Positions 10,280 through 18,872 of a stretch of DNA of 64,000 nucleotides are shown here, one piece after another (the first letter of the stretch is position 1; each line of letters opens with the position of its first letter). The position numbers and the translations under genes are program-made. The stretch comes from Nitrospina sp. (GTDB taxonomy: Bacteria > Nitrospinota > Nitrospinia > Nitrospinales > JACRGP01): NCBI GenBank assembly GCA_024648695.1, contig JACAVV010000006.1, forward strand, positions 124,001-188,000, given 5' to 3'. Under the pieces are notes generated by a model, which searched no databases, was not told the origin of the DNA, and worked only from the letters and a program-made list of their open reading frames with translations.

Positions 10280-11757
10280 GTTTGAATATCCACCAAACGG
10301 GAAAATTTTTTGACCATCACGTCATTCAGAGGATCCTCAACGGCCAACTCCGATTTCGATTGCAAGGAACTACTGACCTCAGCCTGAATACCAATTTCAT
10401 TCAGCTGATCTTTCAATTGCCCGCCATTCATTTGAATAAAATCCACAATTTTCTGACTTGCAGAAAAAAACTTGATAGACACGGCCGAGTCTTTGATGAA
10501 TGTATCGATTTTGAGGTCACCCAAGGCAGTCATGTTCAGTAAAAACACCATGTGAAACCCCTGCTTCTCGAGATTTTGCTCTGAACCTCCCTTTTGGTCC
10601 CTTTTTATGTGAATTTGAAGCGTTTTGCCTTCGCCATTGACCAAATAAGGAATTTGTAACGAAATCGGCTGGTTCTCCTGCCGAGCGAACTGATTGGCCA
10701 ATTGTTGAAATTCAATACCGTCAACTCCATTCCTCACCTGTTGTACCAGTTCAGTCACCAATTTGCTGGGAGGCAGGGGTATTCTGGAGTCTGCCGACTC
10801 CACATTTTCCAAATGATTCTGCAAACGCAGAAGTTGACCTTTAAGGTCCAGTTTTAACGACGAATCGAGGGATTTATTCGTATTTCCTGCAATCAGGTTT
10901 TTTAATTTGGATTCGTAATTGATTCCCGAAAGATCAACCAGCTTTTGCAATGATTTTGCATCGAAAGAGGTAGTGTCCAGCCTGGTCAATGCAGACAAGG
11001 TTTGCTGTATATCCCTAAGAAGTTGAGTATCGAGTTTGAGGGATTGATGGGAATTGATCCTGGACAGAGTGCTTTGCAGTCCCTGAACAATGTCTCCCAA
11101 AGGTTTTTTCAGCGGTAAATAGTTTTTGATCAACGAAAGCGGAACTGTTGGCGTTTCGCGTTGGGCTGGATCCGCGGATATTTGAATTCCATTGAAACCC
11201 TTTTGTACCGTCAAATTCAGAACTTCTCCTGGAGCAGGACGCAATCCTTTGGGATTGACGATCTCCAGCAATTTCCCTTGATGGCGTACCAGCAAGGTGC
11301 CTTTGGCAGTGGTCTCAACAAATTCCGCCTGGAAGGTTTGACCCAGTTTTAAATTCAAACTGTTTAATTGAGTTTTGGTCAATAGCGAGGGTAACGCCTG
11401 TTCACCCGATTGAGACCGGATTCCTGGCTGAATCGTGGTTTGTCGAGAAGCATCTAACGGATTCCTGATATTAACGGTATCTTGAGTCCCCTGCGGTTCA
11501 ATTTTCAGGACAGGAAGTGGCGATACCTGCTGTACCCGCGCCGAAAAAGAACTGCCTTCCTTGAGTCCGGTATTAACTTCCGCCACCAGTGGGGCACCCT
11601 GAACATTAATCAGAGTTTTGCCAGGAGAAAGAAACTGGATCACTTTTCCCTGAACAATCTGACCCAACCGCAAGCTAAGGGCTTGCTCCACCTTGTTGGG
11701 AATCCCGTCAAGATTCAATACTTTGAGAATATTCTGTGCCTGTTGATCAATCAGCAA
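10276..11757 (-). CDS. fliK: Flagellar hook-length control protein FliK-like
   Basis: 493 residues. The C-terminal ~110 residues contain FLLNMTALGDLKIDTFI and VSIKFFSASQKIVDFIQMNG, the FliK/Flg_hook C-terminal domain that interacts with FlhB. The N-terminal part (about 1-100) is glutamine-rich with OB-like beta segments; the centre is low-complexity helical. Start is TTG 11757 with GGGA about nine bases upstream; an in-frame stop lies three codons upstream. Sits between the FlhB-like and DUF2802-like genes, all minus strand. Confidence 0.85.
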   Translation of the reverse strand: MLIDQQAQNILKVLNLDGIPNKVEQALSLRLGQIVQGKVIQFLSPGKTLINVQGAPLVAEVNTGLKEGSSFSARVQQVSPLPVLKIEPQGTQDTVNIRNPLDASRQTTIQPGIRSQSGEQALPSLLTKTQLNSLNLKLGQTFQAEFVETTAKGTLLVRHQGKLLEIVNPKGLRPAPGEVLNLTVQKGFNGIQISADPAQRETPTVPLSLIKNYLPLKKPLGDIVQGLQSTLSRINSHQSLKLDTQLLRDIQQTLSALTRLDTTSFDAKSLQKLVDLSGINYESKLKNLIAGNTNKSLDSSLKLDLKGQLLRLQNHLENVESADSRIPLPPSKLVTELVQQVRNGVDGIEFQQLANQFARQENQPISLQIPYLVNGEGKTLQIHIKRDQKGGSEQNLEKQGFHMVFLLNMTALGDLKIDTFIKDSAVSIKFFSASQKIVDFIQMNGGQLKDQLNEIGIQAEVSSSLQSKSELAVEDPLNDVMVKKFSRLVDIQT

Positions 11758-11838
11758 GATTATTTATCCCATAAATCGTTTTTGGAGAATGAGGACAGTC
11801 CATAAAATGAGAAGGACAACAACCTCTCAGCGAAAAGA

Positions 11839-12297
11839 CTATTTCTTCAGGTTAAGCGCCAATTCCACCTCCCCCAGGGGAATTTTAGTCTTTTTAGATA
11901 TCTCTTCGGCATTCATGCCCGAATCCGCAAGCCTTTGAGCCTCAAGGTACTTATTTTGAATTTTAACCTCTTTGAGATTTTTGGATTCTTTTCGAAGCAA
12001 TTCCGATTCCAGCTTCAATTCTTCCACCATGCGGGAAATGCTTTCCCTTTCAGAATCCATGATTTTTATGATTTCCAGAGCCACCGATTGCTTTCGTTCC
12101 AGGTCTTTATCTACTTTTTTTGAGGACTTTTCTATTTCGGCAAGCAATTCGTGAAGGGACGCTTGCAAATCTGAAGCTTGCTCAGCAGAGGGTTCGTTTT
12201 TTTCCTGGGAAAGTAAACGGAGTTTCCACCAAAGTGTAACGACCCCACCACTCAATAGAAGAATTAGAAAAAGGTTAAAGGACTGCCAGAAATTCAT
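11839..12297 (-). CDS. Membrane-anchored coiled-coil protein, DUF2802-like
   Basis: 152 residues: one N-terminal transmembrane helix (about 7-27), a long coiled coil (about 45-115), and a C-terminal helix-turn-helix-like segment (LADSGMNAEEISKKTKIPLG). This architecture matches the DUF2802-type proteins found inside flagellar clusters between fliL and fliK. Function unknown. Follows the unknown 111-aa gene by 5 bases on the minus strand. Confidence 0.7.
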   Translation of the reverse strand: MNFWQSFNLFLILLLSGGVVTLWWKLRLLSQEKNEPSAEQASDLQASLHELLAEIEKSSKKVDKDLERKQSVALEIIKIMDSERESISRMVEELKLESELLRKESKNLKEVKIQNKYLEAQRLADSGMNAEEISKKTKIPLGEVELALNLKK

Positions 12298-12302
12298 GAT
12301 TC

Positions 12303-12638
12303 CTAGGCCACAACGTCAATGGATTTTCCTTGATTGGACTGCTCTGGAATGGCCATCGAGGATGAAGACTCGTCTGCTTGTGAACTTTGTTCTGATTGAG
12401 AGGGGGGATGGCGCAAACGGCCTTTGCGATTTTTTCCTTCAGGGTTGGATGCTTCGGATTCCTGGGAATCACCGGATTCAGGCACTTCGGTCCTTTTGGC
12501 TTCATCCATCAGAATGCGCTCTTCCTCCAACTGCAAAGCGGTTGTGGAAGGCAACTGCTGAATGGTTTGCTGAACTTTCTCCACATGGGACCCCATCTGA
12601 AGAATTTGCTGTGTGTTCACCGGTTCCACTGTGGGCAT
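12303..12638 (-). CDS. Small flagellar-cluster protein of unknown function
   Basis: About 111 residues from ATG 12638, chosen because AGGTGA lies just upstream; a longer frame reaches 12722. The N-terminal half is MPTVEPVNTQQILQMGSHVE then KVQQTIQQLP, a soluble helix; the C-terminal half is serine/glutamate/glutamine-rich and probably disordered. No domain recognised. Position between fliL and the DUF2802-like gene, with tight spacing, argues for a role in flagellar assembly or regulation (inference from context only). Confidence 0.65.
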   Translation of the reverse strand: MPTVEPVNTQQILQMGSHVEKVQQTIQQLPSTTALQLEEERILMDEAKRTEVPESGDSQESEASNPEGKNRKGRLRHPPSQSEQSSQADESSSSMAIPEQSNQGKSIDVVA

Positions 12639-12734
12639 CACAATCACCTGACAAAAGTTTCCTTTATAAATTAAACTCCTACGCGAACCGATTGTCAAGT
12701 GGATTTGGTCCTTCGTCCGCAAACCTGTCTACTG

Positions 12735-13400
12735 CTACATAGAGCGAATGATGAATTCGGTAAAAAACACGTCGGTGATGGTTCCTGTACCACTGATCAA
12801 CAAGGTGTTGGCGGAGGTGAGGATTTCTTTTTTTAGGCGCTCTTCAATCTGACCCTGGGGCTTTTTAAAATCCGAGGGCTTTTTCTTTTTCAATAGAGCG
12901 TAGATGCTTTTTCGTATCAACGGCAAGACTTTTACGATTTCATTGACCAGCTGATTATTACTCAATTGCAAGGAAGGGGTGATCTTTACAAATTCTCCTG
13001 TCTCCCGGTTTCCATCTCTGAGAGGAATAAAAAATGGACTGAGCTTGTAAATATTTACCTTTTGAACCGCAGGAACCTCTAAATCATCTTCTTCCACTCC
13101 CTCCCCTTCGGCAGGGCTCTCTTCTGTCACTTCTTCAGGGGGCAGTTCCGGTTCCTCTCCGGACATGCCGAAAAAGTAAAAGGCCGCGCCACCCAAAACG
13201 ATCAGTGCAATTCCCGCAAACAGAATCAGCTTTTTCTTTTTTCCAGGCTTGGCCGGGTCTTCATCACCCTCGCCATCACCTTCAGCTCCACCGCCTCCCC
13301 CTTCGCCCTCTTCGGCATCAAGCAACCGGGCCAGTTCCTCCGCCTCATCAAGGGAAAGCTCTTCATCATCTTCGTTTTGTGTGGTTTCTTCTTCAGCCAT
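12735..13400 (-). CDS. fliL: Flagellar basal body-associated protein FliL
   Basis: 221 residues from ATG 13400 (GAGG four bases upstream; a TTG at 13427 is an alternative). An unusually acidic and glycine-rich cytoplasmic N-terminus (about 1-50), a KKKK stop and one transmembrane helix (about 57-77), another acidic linker, then the FliL periplasmic domain: YKLSPFFIPLRD, FVKITPSLQLSN, IRKSIYALL, and the ending FFTEFIIRSM. FliL strengthens stator-rotor coupling. Head of the flagellar block, 50 bases after coaE. Confidence 0.9.
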   Translation of the reverse strand: MAEEETTQNEDDEELSLDEAEELARLLDAEEGEGGGGGAEGDGEGDEDPAKPGKKKKLILFAGIALIVLGGAAFYFFGMSGEEPELPPEEVTEESPAEGEGVEEDDLEVPAVQKVNIYKLSPFFIPLRDGNRETGEFVKITPSLQLSNNQLVNEIVKVLPLIRKSIYALLKKKKPSDFKKPQGQIEERLKKEILTSANTLLISGTGTITDVFFTEFIIRSM

Positions 13401-13450
13401 AGGACCTCGAAACCCTTTCCGGACCAAACTCCTGAATGATTAACCAGCAC

Positions 13451-14059
13451 TCAATCCAGCAAGGTTTGCAATTCACAAAAAACCTGTTTCACCCTGGATT
13501 CCAAGGCCGCAATTGTTAAATCATTATAAATTACAAAATCAGCTTTTTTTATTTTTTCCTCCAGACTCATTTGCGAATCAAGTCTTTGAATAATTTCTTC
13601 ACGCGACCAAATTCCCTTTTTTAAAATTCGATCGATTTGTGTTGTCCTTTCGCACCCGACAACAATCACCCGGTCCATATTTTTAAAGTTTCCTGATTCG
13701 ATCAATAGCGCCGCTTCAACAACTAAAATTCCCTTTGCGTCTCTTTTTTGCAAAGCTTCAAACGCTTTTTTTTCTGCTGAAAAAACTTTGGGATGGAGAA
13801 TGTCCTCAAGGATTTTCTTTTTCTCCGGATCTCCAAACACCAGGATCCCAAGCTTTCGGCGGTTCAGGGAATGGTCCTCCTCCAAAATATCGGAACCAAA
13901 ATACTGAACGATTTCATTCCAGGCAGGTTTTTCTGGTTGCACCAGATCGCGGCAAACTTGGTCCGCATCCAGAATTTTGGCCCCACATTTTTTTAGAAGG
14001 GACGCCACCAGGGATTTCCCAGCCCCCATTCCGCCGGTCAAACCAACGAGTAAAGTCAT
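13451..14059 (-). CDS. coaE: Dephospho-CoA kinase
   Basis: Last step of coenzyme A synthesis: phosphorylates the 3'-OH of dephospho-CoA. 202 residues, standard length. P-loop GLTGGMGAGKS at 7-17, DADQVCRDLV (the DAD motif), LGILVFGDPEKKKILEDILH and VVEAALLIESG are family hallmarks. Twelve bases separate it from the upstream class IV aminotransferase stop; probably one operon with cvpA and the aminotransferase. Confidence 0.96.
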   Translation of the reverse strand: MTLLVGLTGGMGAGKSLVASLLKKCGAKILDADQVCRDLVQPEKPAWNEIVQYFGSDILEEDHSLNRRKLGILVFGDPEKKKILEDILHPKVFSAEKKAFEALQKRDAKGILVVEAALLIESGNFKNMDRVIVVGCERTTQIDRILKKGIWSREEIIQRLDSQMSLEEKIKKADFVIYNDLTIAALESRVKQVFCELQTLLD

Positions 14060-14071
14060 AAAATTATTGAG

Positions 14072-14956
14072 CTAGGAAACGGAGCCTTTAACCGCCTGGC
14101 CGTATTCTTTCTCCAGAAGATCGTGATACAGACTCATGAGCTTGATGGTAACCGGTCCCGGTTTCCCATCTTTAATAAGACGGCCGTCCAAAAGGGTAAC
14201 AGGCATAATCTGTTTTAGCGTCCCGGTAATAAAAGCCTCTTCAGCCAATTGAATTTCTTCCGGCGGCCACTGGCCCTCTTCCAGCAAAAATCCGTTTTCC
14301 CTCGCCAGGCGTAAAATCACTTGGCGCGTAATACCATCCAGAATTCCGCACTCCAGGGAAGGAGTCATTATCCTTCCTTCGCGTATAAAAAAGATATTGC
14401 TTGTGGTGCATTCGGTCAGATACCCCATCGAATTCAACATCAGTGCATCCTTGGCACCCAGTTGGTTCGCCTCAAGTTTTGCCAGGACGTTGTTCAAATA
14501 ATTCCCCGTTTTGATTCCAGGGTTTAGGGCTTCTTTGAAATTTCTTTTGATAGAAACCAGGGCGATATGAATCCCCTTTTCATAATCTTCCTGAGGATAA
14601 GCTTTCAAGGGCGTGACATAGATCAGAACATTGGGACGGGTGCAGGAACCGGGATCAATATCAATTTCTCCCACGCCTCGGGTCACCACAATCCGAATAT
14701 AAGATTCCGGGTTGGCAGATTCCCGGACAGTGCGTTGAATTTCCTGCCAAAACTGTTCGTCACTCAGGGGAATTGATAAGGAAATGGCGAAAGCAGATTG
14801 ACGTAAGCGATGTAAATGTTCTTTCACAAAACACGGTTGGCCGTTATGGGTACAAATCACTTCATAGATACTGTCTCCAAACAGAAAGCCGTGATCGAAG
14901 ACGGAAATGGATGCATCTTCAAGAATTTGCCCATTAAGGTTTATTTTGGTGCTCAT
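14072..14956 (-). CDS. Class IV PLP aminotransferase (branched-chain / D-amino acid type)
   Basis: 294 residues. Fold-type IV features: ISVFDHGFLFGDSIYEVI, the PLP lysine in NPGIKTGNYLNNVLAKLEA, and MGYLTECTTSNIFFI followed by LDGITRQVILRLA. The family includes branched-chain aminotransferase (IlvE), D-alanine aminotransferase and aminodeoxychorismate lyase; the sequence is nearest the IlvE/Dat group by eye, but the substrate cannot be fixed. Between cvpA (18-base gap) and coaE. Confidence 0.85.
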   Translation of the reverse strand: MSTKINLNGQILEDASISVFDHGFLFGDSIYEVICTHNGQPCFVKEHLHRLRQSAFAISLSIPLSDEQFWQEIQRTVRESANPESYIRIVVTRGVGEIDIDPGSCTRPNVLIYVTPLKAYPQEDYEKGIHIALVSIKRNFKEALNPGIKTGNYLNNVLAKLEANQLGAKDALMLNSMGYLTECTTSNIFFIREGRIMTPSLECGILDGITRQVILRLARENGFLLEEGQWPPEEIQLAEEAFITGTLKQIMPVTLLDGRLIKDGKPGPVTIKLMSLYHDLLEKEYGQAVKGSVS

Positions 14957-14974
14957 GGCATTAAATGAGAGGAC

Positions 14975-15682
14975 TCAAGCAGGATCTGCAGGCGACTGTT
15001 TCTGTATGGATTCAAAAATTTTCTTGAGTTGCTCTTTATCCTTTTCAGAATATTGATCCAAAGGTTTCGATAAAAGTGATTGTGATTTTTTCTCAAGGTT
15101 CATACCGTTGGGATCTTGTTTTAAAGCATCAGAAAGTTTTCCCAGTTTCTGTAAAGTCTCTACCTTATCCTTCATGGATTCCAGGGATTTGTTGGGTTTG
15201 TCCATCAGGTTGCTAGTGATTCCCATACCACTTCTCATGTTGATGGATATTTGCTGAAGGGTTGGCGCGATGTTAGAATCCTTTGTTACAGATTTATAAA
15301 AACCCGGAAACAGCTCCATAGGAACCATCACGATAATAAGCAATGCGGCTCCCTTGATCAAACCGATGGCTCCACCAATGATACGGTCGATGGCTGATAA
15401 AGCACCTGCTTTATGCATGACCTTTCGAATCAATTTTCCTATGAAAGACACAATCACCATAAAAAGGATGAACGTTAAAATAAACCCGATGACACGGGCG
15501 GCGGCTTCACTGGTGACGAAACGTCCCATTAGCTCGCCAGATTTATCTTGTAAGTTTACCGCCATCATATAACCCACAACATAAGACATTAAGGAAAAAA
15601 TCTCCTTCACCATTCCACGAAAAATGGAATAAATAATGCTCAAACTCATCACAATAATGGCGACTGTATCAAAAGTTGACAT
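14975..15682 (-). CDS. CvpA family membrane protein
   Basis: 235 residues. Four hydrophobic segments in the first ~130 residues: FDTVAIIVMSLSIIYSIFRG, a helix ending at the AVNLQD segment, IGFILTFILFMVIVSFIGKL and AIDRIIGGAIGLIKGAALLI. This is the CvpA layout (colicin V production / peptidoglycan-linked processes). The cytoplasmic C-terminus (about 140-235) is helical and lysine-rich. GGAG lies 7 bases before the ATG. Confidence 0.88.
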   Translation of the reverse strand: MSTFDTVAIIVMSLSIIYSIFRGMVKEIFSLMSYVVGYMMAVNLQDKSGELMGRFVTSEAAARVIGFILTFILFMVIVSFIGKLIRKVMHKAGALSAIDRIIGGAIGLIKGAALLIIVMVPMELFPGFYKSVTKDSNIAPTLQQISINMRSGMGITSNLMDKPNKSLESMKDKVETLQKLGKLSDALKQDPNGMNLEKKSQSLLSKPLDQYSEKDKEQLKKIFESIQKQSPADPA

Positions 15683-15798
15683 TGATTCTCCTTCAGTTGT
15701 TTAGGACACCAAAGGCCCATATATTTTTGCAACAATATCCTTGATTTTTTCTGTTTTGTAAAGGCCCGGAGGAAAAGAAGCTGAAGCGGGTTTGGGGC

Positions 15799-16218
15799 TT
15801 ATCGGGGTCTGCTGTGTTTTAAATGGAGAACGAAATCCGGATTGCTTTCTTCCTCTGCAGGAGCTTCCTGAGAAAGCGTCACTTTTTCGGAATCCGATTC
15901 CTCTTTTTTCTTGGAGGCCTTTAAATCGACTGGACTTAAAAACACTTCTTCTCCCACTTCAAATTCAGGTTGCAAATAACTTCCTTCTAAATGAATAACC
16001 AGAATGGCACCATCGTCCAAATCCACTTTTGTATCTTTCGGGTGTTCTATACGTAAAATCACACCTCGCCCTTTCCCCTTGTTCTCCTGGGTATCTTTTG
16101 GCGACCCGGACTCTTTATCATGTACGGGTATGGAAAAAGACGCCGCAGGTACAGGGAGGATCGATTCTCTTGGAAAAGCCCAAAAACGGTCATTATTTTC
16201 TGTTTCGGCAATTTGCAT
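15799..16218 (-). CDS. Hypothetical protein, possible TOBE/OB-like segment
   Basis: 139 residues, no known domain recognised with confidence. Residues about 50-105 (GRGVILRIEHPKDTKVDLDD, LVIHLEGSYLQPEFEVGEEV, FLSPVDLK) read as a five-strand beta segment reminiscent of TOBE/OB ligand-binding modules of transporters. The C-terminal 40 residues are acidic and probably disordered. AGGAG lies ten bases before the ATG. A different frame stays open past the stop (see findings). Confidence 0.5.
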   Translation of the reverse strand: MQIAETENNDRFWAFPRESILPVPAASFSIPVHDKESGSPKDTQENKGKGRGVILRIEHPKDTKVDLDDGAILVIHLEGSYLQPEFEVGEEVFLSPVDLKASKKKEESDSEKVTLSQEAPAEEESNPDFVLHLKHSRPR

Positions 16219-16291
16219 GGAAGCTCACTCCTGTTGGAATCCGCCCTCTCATACATCTTATCGGAAATTTTAACAGTAAACTGGAGGCAAA

Positions 16292-16798
16292 TCAGAATCC
16301 TTCCCCGTTTTTTAATAGCTCCTGAAAAATAATGTAAAACGTGGGTGTGAATTCTTCTGGATGATGCCCAAGTGCCCGCTGTAATTCATCCAATTTCCAG
16401 TATCGTCCTTCACTGATCTCTCCCGGATCACATACTACCGGATCATCGGTAACGCAGGTATATACACATACATGTTCCCAAAATGTTTCGGGGCAGGCCT
16501 TGATTTTAAAACGATACGTCAAATCTGCAACCAGGCCCAATTCCTCCTGCAATTCCCTTTGGGCGCTTGCCAGATAGTCTTCGCCCGCCGAAACGTGGCC
16601 CGCAGAGGAGGTATCGAGTAATCCGGGATTTTCATCCTTGGTAAGAACCCGCTTTTGAATGAACAGCTCCCCCCTGGAATTAAAAACCAGGGTATGAACG
16701 GATCGATGAATCAATGCGCTTTTATGCACCTCATCGCGAGTGCCCTGCCCAACCACTTCATCATTTTCATTTACAATATCGAAACGTTCTTCTTCCAT
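16292..16798 (-). CDS. Nudix hydrolase
   Basis: 168 residues with a complete Nudix box: GHVSAGEDYLASAQRELQEE LGL (about 67-89; G-x5-E-x7-R-E-x2-E-E-x-G). The N-terminal FDIVNENDEVVGQGTRDEVH and HRSVHTLVF resemble the Idi/YfcD branch, which hydrolyses or isomerises diphosphates; the isopentenyl isomerase catalytic cysteine is not obvious, so a hydrolase is the safer call. Substrate unknown. Sixteen bases downstream of the HPr-fusion gene. Confidence 0.9.
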   Translation of the reverse strand: MEEERFDIVNENDEVVGQGTRDEVHKSALIHRSVHTLVFNSRGELFIQKRVLTKDENPGLLDTSSAGHVSAGEDYLASAQRELQEELGLVADLTYRFKIKACPETFWEHVCVYTCVTDDPVVCDPGEISEGRYWKLDELQRALGHHPEEFTPTFYIIFQELLKNGEGF

Positions 16799-16814
16799 TC
16801 AATAATACGGTGAC

Positions 16815-18140
16815 TCAAGCGGTCTTTTTTTGCGATTTTTTAAGGTATTGTAACTCTTTTGGTATCGGTTGGTCCTCGCAATAATTATTTTCAGCCAAAA
16901 CCCTGATATCATCCAGAACCCGTTTATCTCCTTCGAACACCACGGATGTATAACCCTTGTCTGCAAGAGCCCCTCCGGCCTGAAGCAGGTTCATCACCGA
17001 TTTTGCATTGAATTTTTCGTCATCGATCCAAAGAAACGCTTCCCCCTCATACTGTCTGACGATCAGGGAAATATAGGTGGAAGGACGTGCATGGAGGCCC
17101 AGGGGTTGCGGCAGAGGCAATTCATATTTTACGGTGATTTCAAAAGTCTTTAACAATTCCTCACTGAGTTTGTCTCCAGACTCAATATAGAAAAGAGCAA
17201 AATACAGGCCGAAGTTAACCACCCTTTCAAGCAACTGGTTTTTGGAAACCAGAGTACTGATTTTCTTTTTACACTCAGTGAATCGAATTTCATCTTCATG
17301 CCTCTCGTAAAAATGGGTCAACCAGAGAACCACTTCAAGCAAGTGGAGAGGCATGGAAATATAACCGCGAAAGTTTTTTAGCTTTGGATGTTCCTGCTCC
17401 AATCGTGTGTTCTTTACATAGGTATCGTAATCAGATTGAACACTATGCACCTGATTCTTGAAATACCTCGCTTTTCGTTCGTCAATTTTGGATGGAATCA
17501 GGTTCTTAAGGTTTTCCAGATCATGCGTTTTTTCTATCTTATAATCGAGAATAGTTTGCGCAAGATTATGAAACTTGTGACAAATGTCTAGAATGCGCTC
17601 TTCTTCATCCTTTACCTGATCTTCCTCAATATTTATTGGAAGTCTTTTATCCGTTTCAATTTCTGCTGAATCATTTTGGTCTTCTTTATCGGTGGTGACT
17701 TGCAATCCATTGGCATATGCCGTTTTCAACACTTCTTCATACAGGTTCTGGACCGAGCGATTCAAAAACTCAAGAGTTTTTTGGGCCTCCTCTTTAAACT
17801 TCAAATCATCCTCTTCCTTTTCAAGAAGATTATAATTAGGAAAACGATCTAAAAGATGCTTTATCAAAAAAGCCGAGATCACCAGGTTTCGAATGGAAGC
17901 GACGAATTCGGTAAAAGGATTCCACTTTCTGTTTTCTCGCGCACCGTGCTCATCAAGAAAACTTTCAAGCAACTCGGCATCCTGAATCAATCGGGAATAA
18001 AACTTGCGGTTGATATCGATTTTATTCTTGATTTTCCAATGAAAAGAATTAAAAGCTCTGAAAAAAGGCGGGCATAATTCCTGAATCAGGGGAAGGAACT
18101 CTTCTTCGGATATGATTTGAATGAGTGATTTGGGTTCCAC
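16815..18140 (-). CDS. HPr-domain fusion protein with large helical N-terminal region
   Basis: 441 residues, GTG start with AAAGGA eight bases upstream. Residues 1-335 are an all-helical, charged region I do not recognise. Residues about 339-425 form an HPr domain: GLHARPS with the phosphorylatable histidine at H350, and NAKSVMNLLQAGG with the serine equivalent to HPr Ser46 at S381. HPr is normally an 85-90-residue PTS phosphocarrier; a fusion to a 335-residue helical module is unusual and suggests a regulatory phospho-relay role. No enzyme I, EII or HPr kinase is in the window. Upstream of Nudix, 16 bases apart. Confidence 0.75.
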   Translation of the reverse strand: MEPKSLIQIISEEEFLPLIQELCPPFFRAFNSFHWKIKNKIDINRKFYSRLIQDAELLESFLDEHGARENRKWNPFTEFVASIRNLVISAFLIKHLLDRFPNYNLLEKEEDDLKFKEEAQKTLEFLNRSVQNLYEEVLKTAYANGLQVTTDKEDQNDSAEIETDKRLPINIEEDQVKDEEERILDICHKFHNLAQTILDYKIEKTHDLENLKNLIPSKIDERKARYFKNQVHSVQSDYDTYVKNTRLEQEHPKLKNFRGYISMPLHLLEVVLWLTHFYERHEDEIRFTECKKKISTLVSKNQLLERVVNFGLYFALFYIESGDKLSEELLKTFEITVKYELPLPQPLGLHARPSTYISLIVRQYEGEAFLWIDDEKFNAKSVMNLLQAGGALADKGYTSVVFEGDKRVLDDIRVLAENNYCEDQPIPKELQYLKKSQKKTA

Positions 18141-18216
18141 AGGACTATTCCTTTAATTTTGCTTGCAACCACCAGACCTTCTAATCAATCCTTCGGTTAT
18201 CATCCCTCGGGCTTCA

Positions 18217-18759
18217 CTAATTCATGGTGGCGTTTTTAAAAAGCTTGGGCGGCAAATATTTTTGCCAACTCTCTAAATGCGTTGGAGGACCGGCGGGAAT
18301 AATGAAAGGGTGCAACTGAAAATCCGGTTTAAACGGTTTACGCATCAGTTTCATATTGGACTCTTCCGGTGTTTGATTGCTCTTGTTCAAATTACAGGGT
18401 TTGCAAGCAACCACCACATTCAGCCAATTGGTTTTTCCTCCCCTTGATTTGGGAATCACATGGTCAACAGTTAAAAACTTGTTACTATTGCCGCAGTATT
18501 GACACGTGTAATTGTCTCTTCTTAAGATGTTTTTTTTGCTGAAGGCGATTCCTTTTTTATAATTGCGTTTCACCATATTTAAAATGCGTATCACCGTAGG
18601 CAGGGGGTAACTTGCGGAGGCGGACCGCACCACATACCCGTCGCATTCCAGTTGTTCGGCACGGCCCGTCAATACCATCAAAAGGCCGCGTTTGGCACTG
18701 CAAAATTGAAGGGGTTCGTAGGAGTAGTTGAGCACTAAAATTTTTAAAGAGTCCAGCAT
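18217..18759 (-). CDS. HNH endonuclease family protein
   Basis: 180 residues. HNH core with zinc-ligand pairs C86/C89 and C119/C122 around VDHVIPKSRGGK (D99-H100) and NWLNVVVACKPCN. The N-terminal 70 residues (VLNYSYEPLQFCSAKRGLLM) match the common stand-alone bacterial HNH family whose cellular role is not established. Preceded by a good sigma-70-type promoter at 18801-18829. Confidence 0.88.
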   Translation of the reverse strand: MLDSLKILVLNYSYEPLQFCSAKRGLLMVLTGRAEQLECDGYVVRSASASYPLPTVIRILNMVKRNYKKGIAFSKKNILRRDNYTCQYCGNSNKFLTVDHVIPKSRGGKTNWLNVVVACKPCNLNKSNQTPEESNMKLMRKPFKPDFQLHPFIIPAGPPTHLESWQKYLPPKLFKNATMN

Positions 18760-18800
18760 GACGTCTTTACTGGTTTTAGTGTTAAAAAAATAATCTCACG

Positions 18801-18829
18801 AGTGTATCTTTACAAATTTCCACTGTCAA
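18801..18829 (-). promoter_or_regulatory. Sigma-70-type promoter of the HNH gene
   Basis: On the minus strand TTGACA (18829-18824), a 17-base spacer, then TACACT (18806-18801), matching -35 and -10 consensus 6/6 and 4/6. Predicted start about 18794, some 35 bases before the ATG at 18759. Confidence 0.6.
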
Positions 18830-18872
18830 TTAATTTTAAATTCCGGGCTAACGGATTCCAAATATTCCTTAT

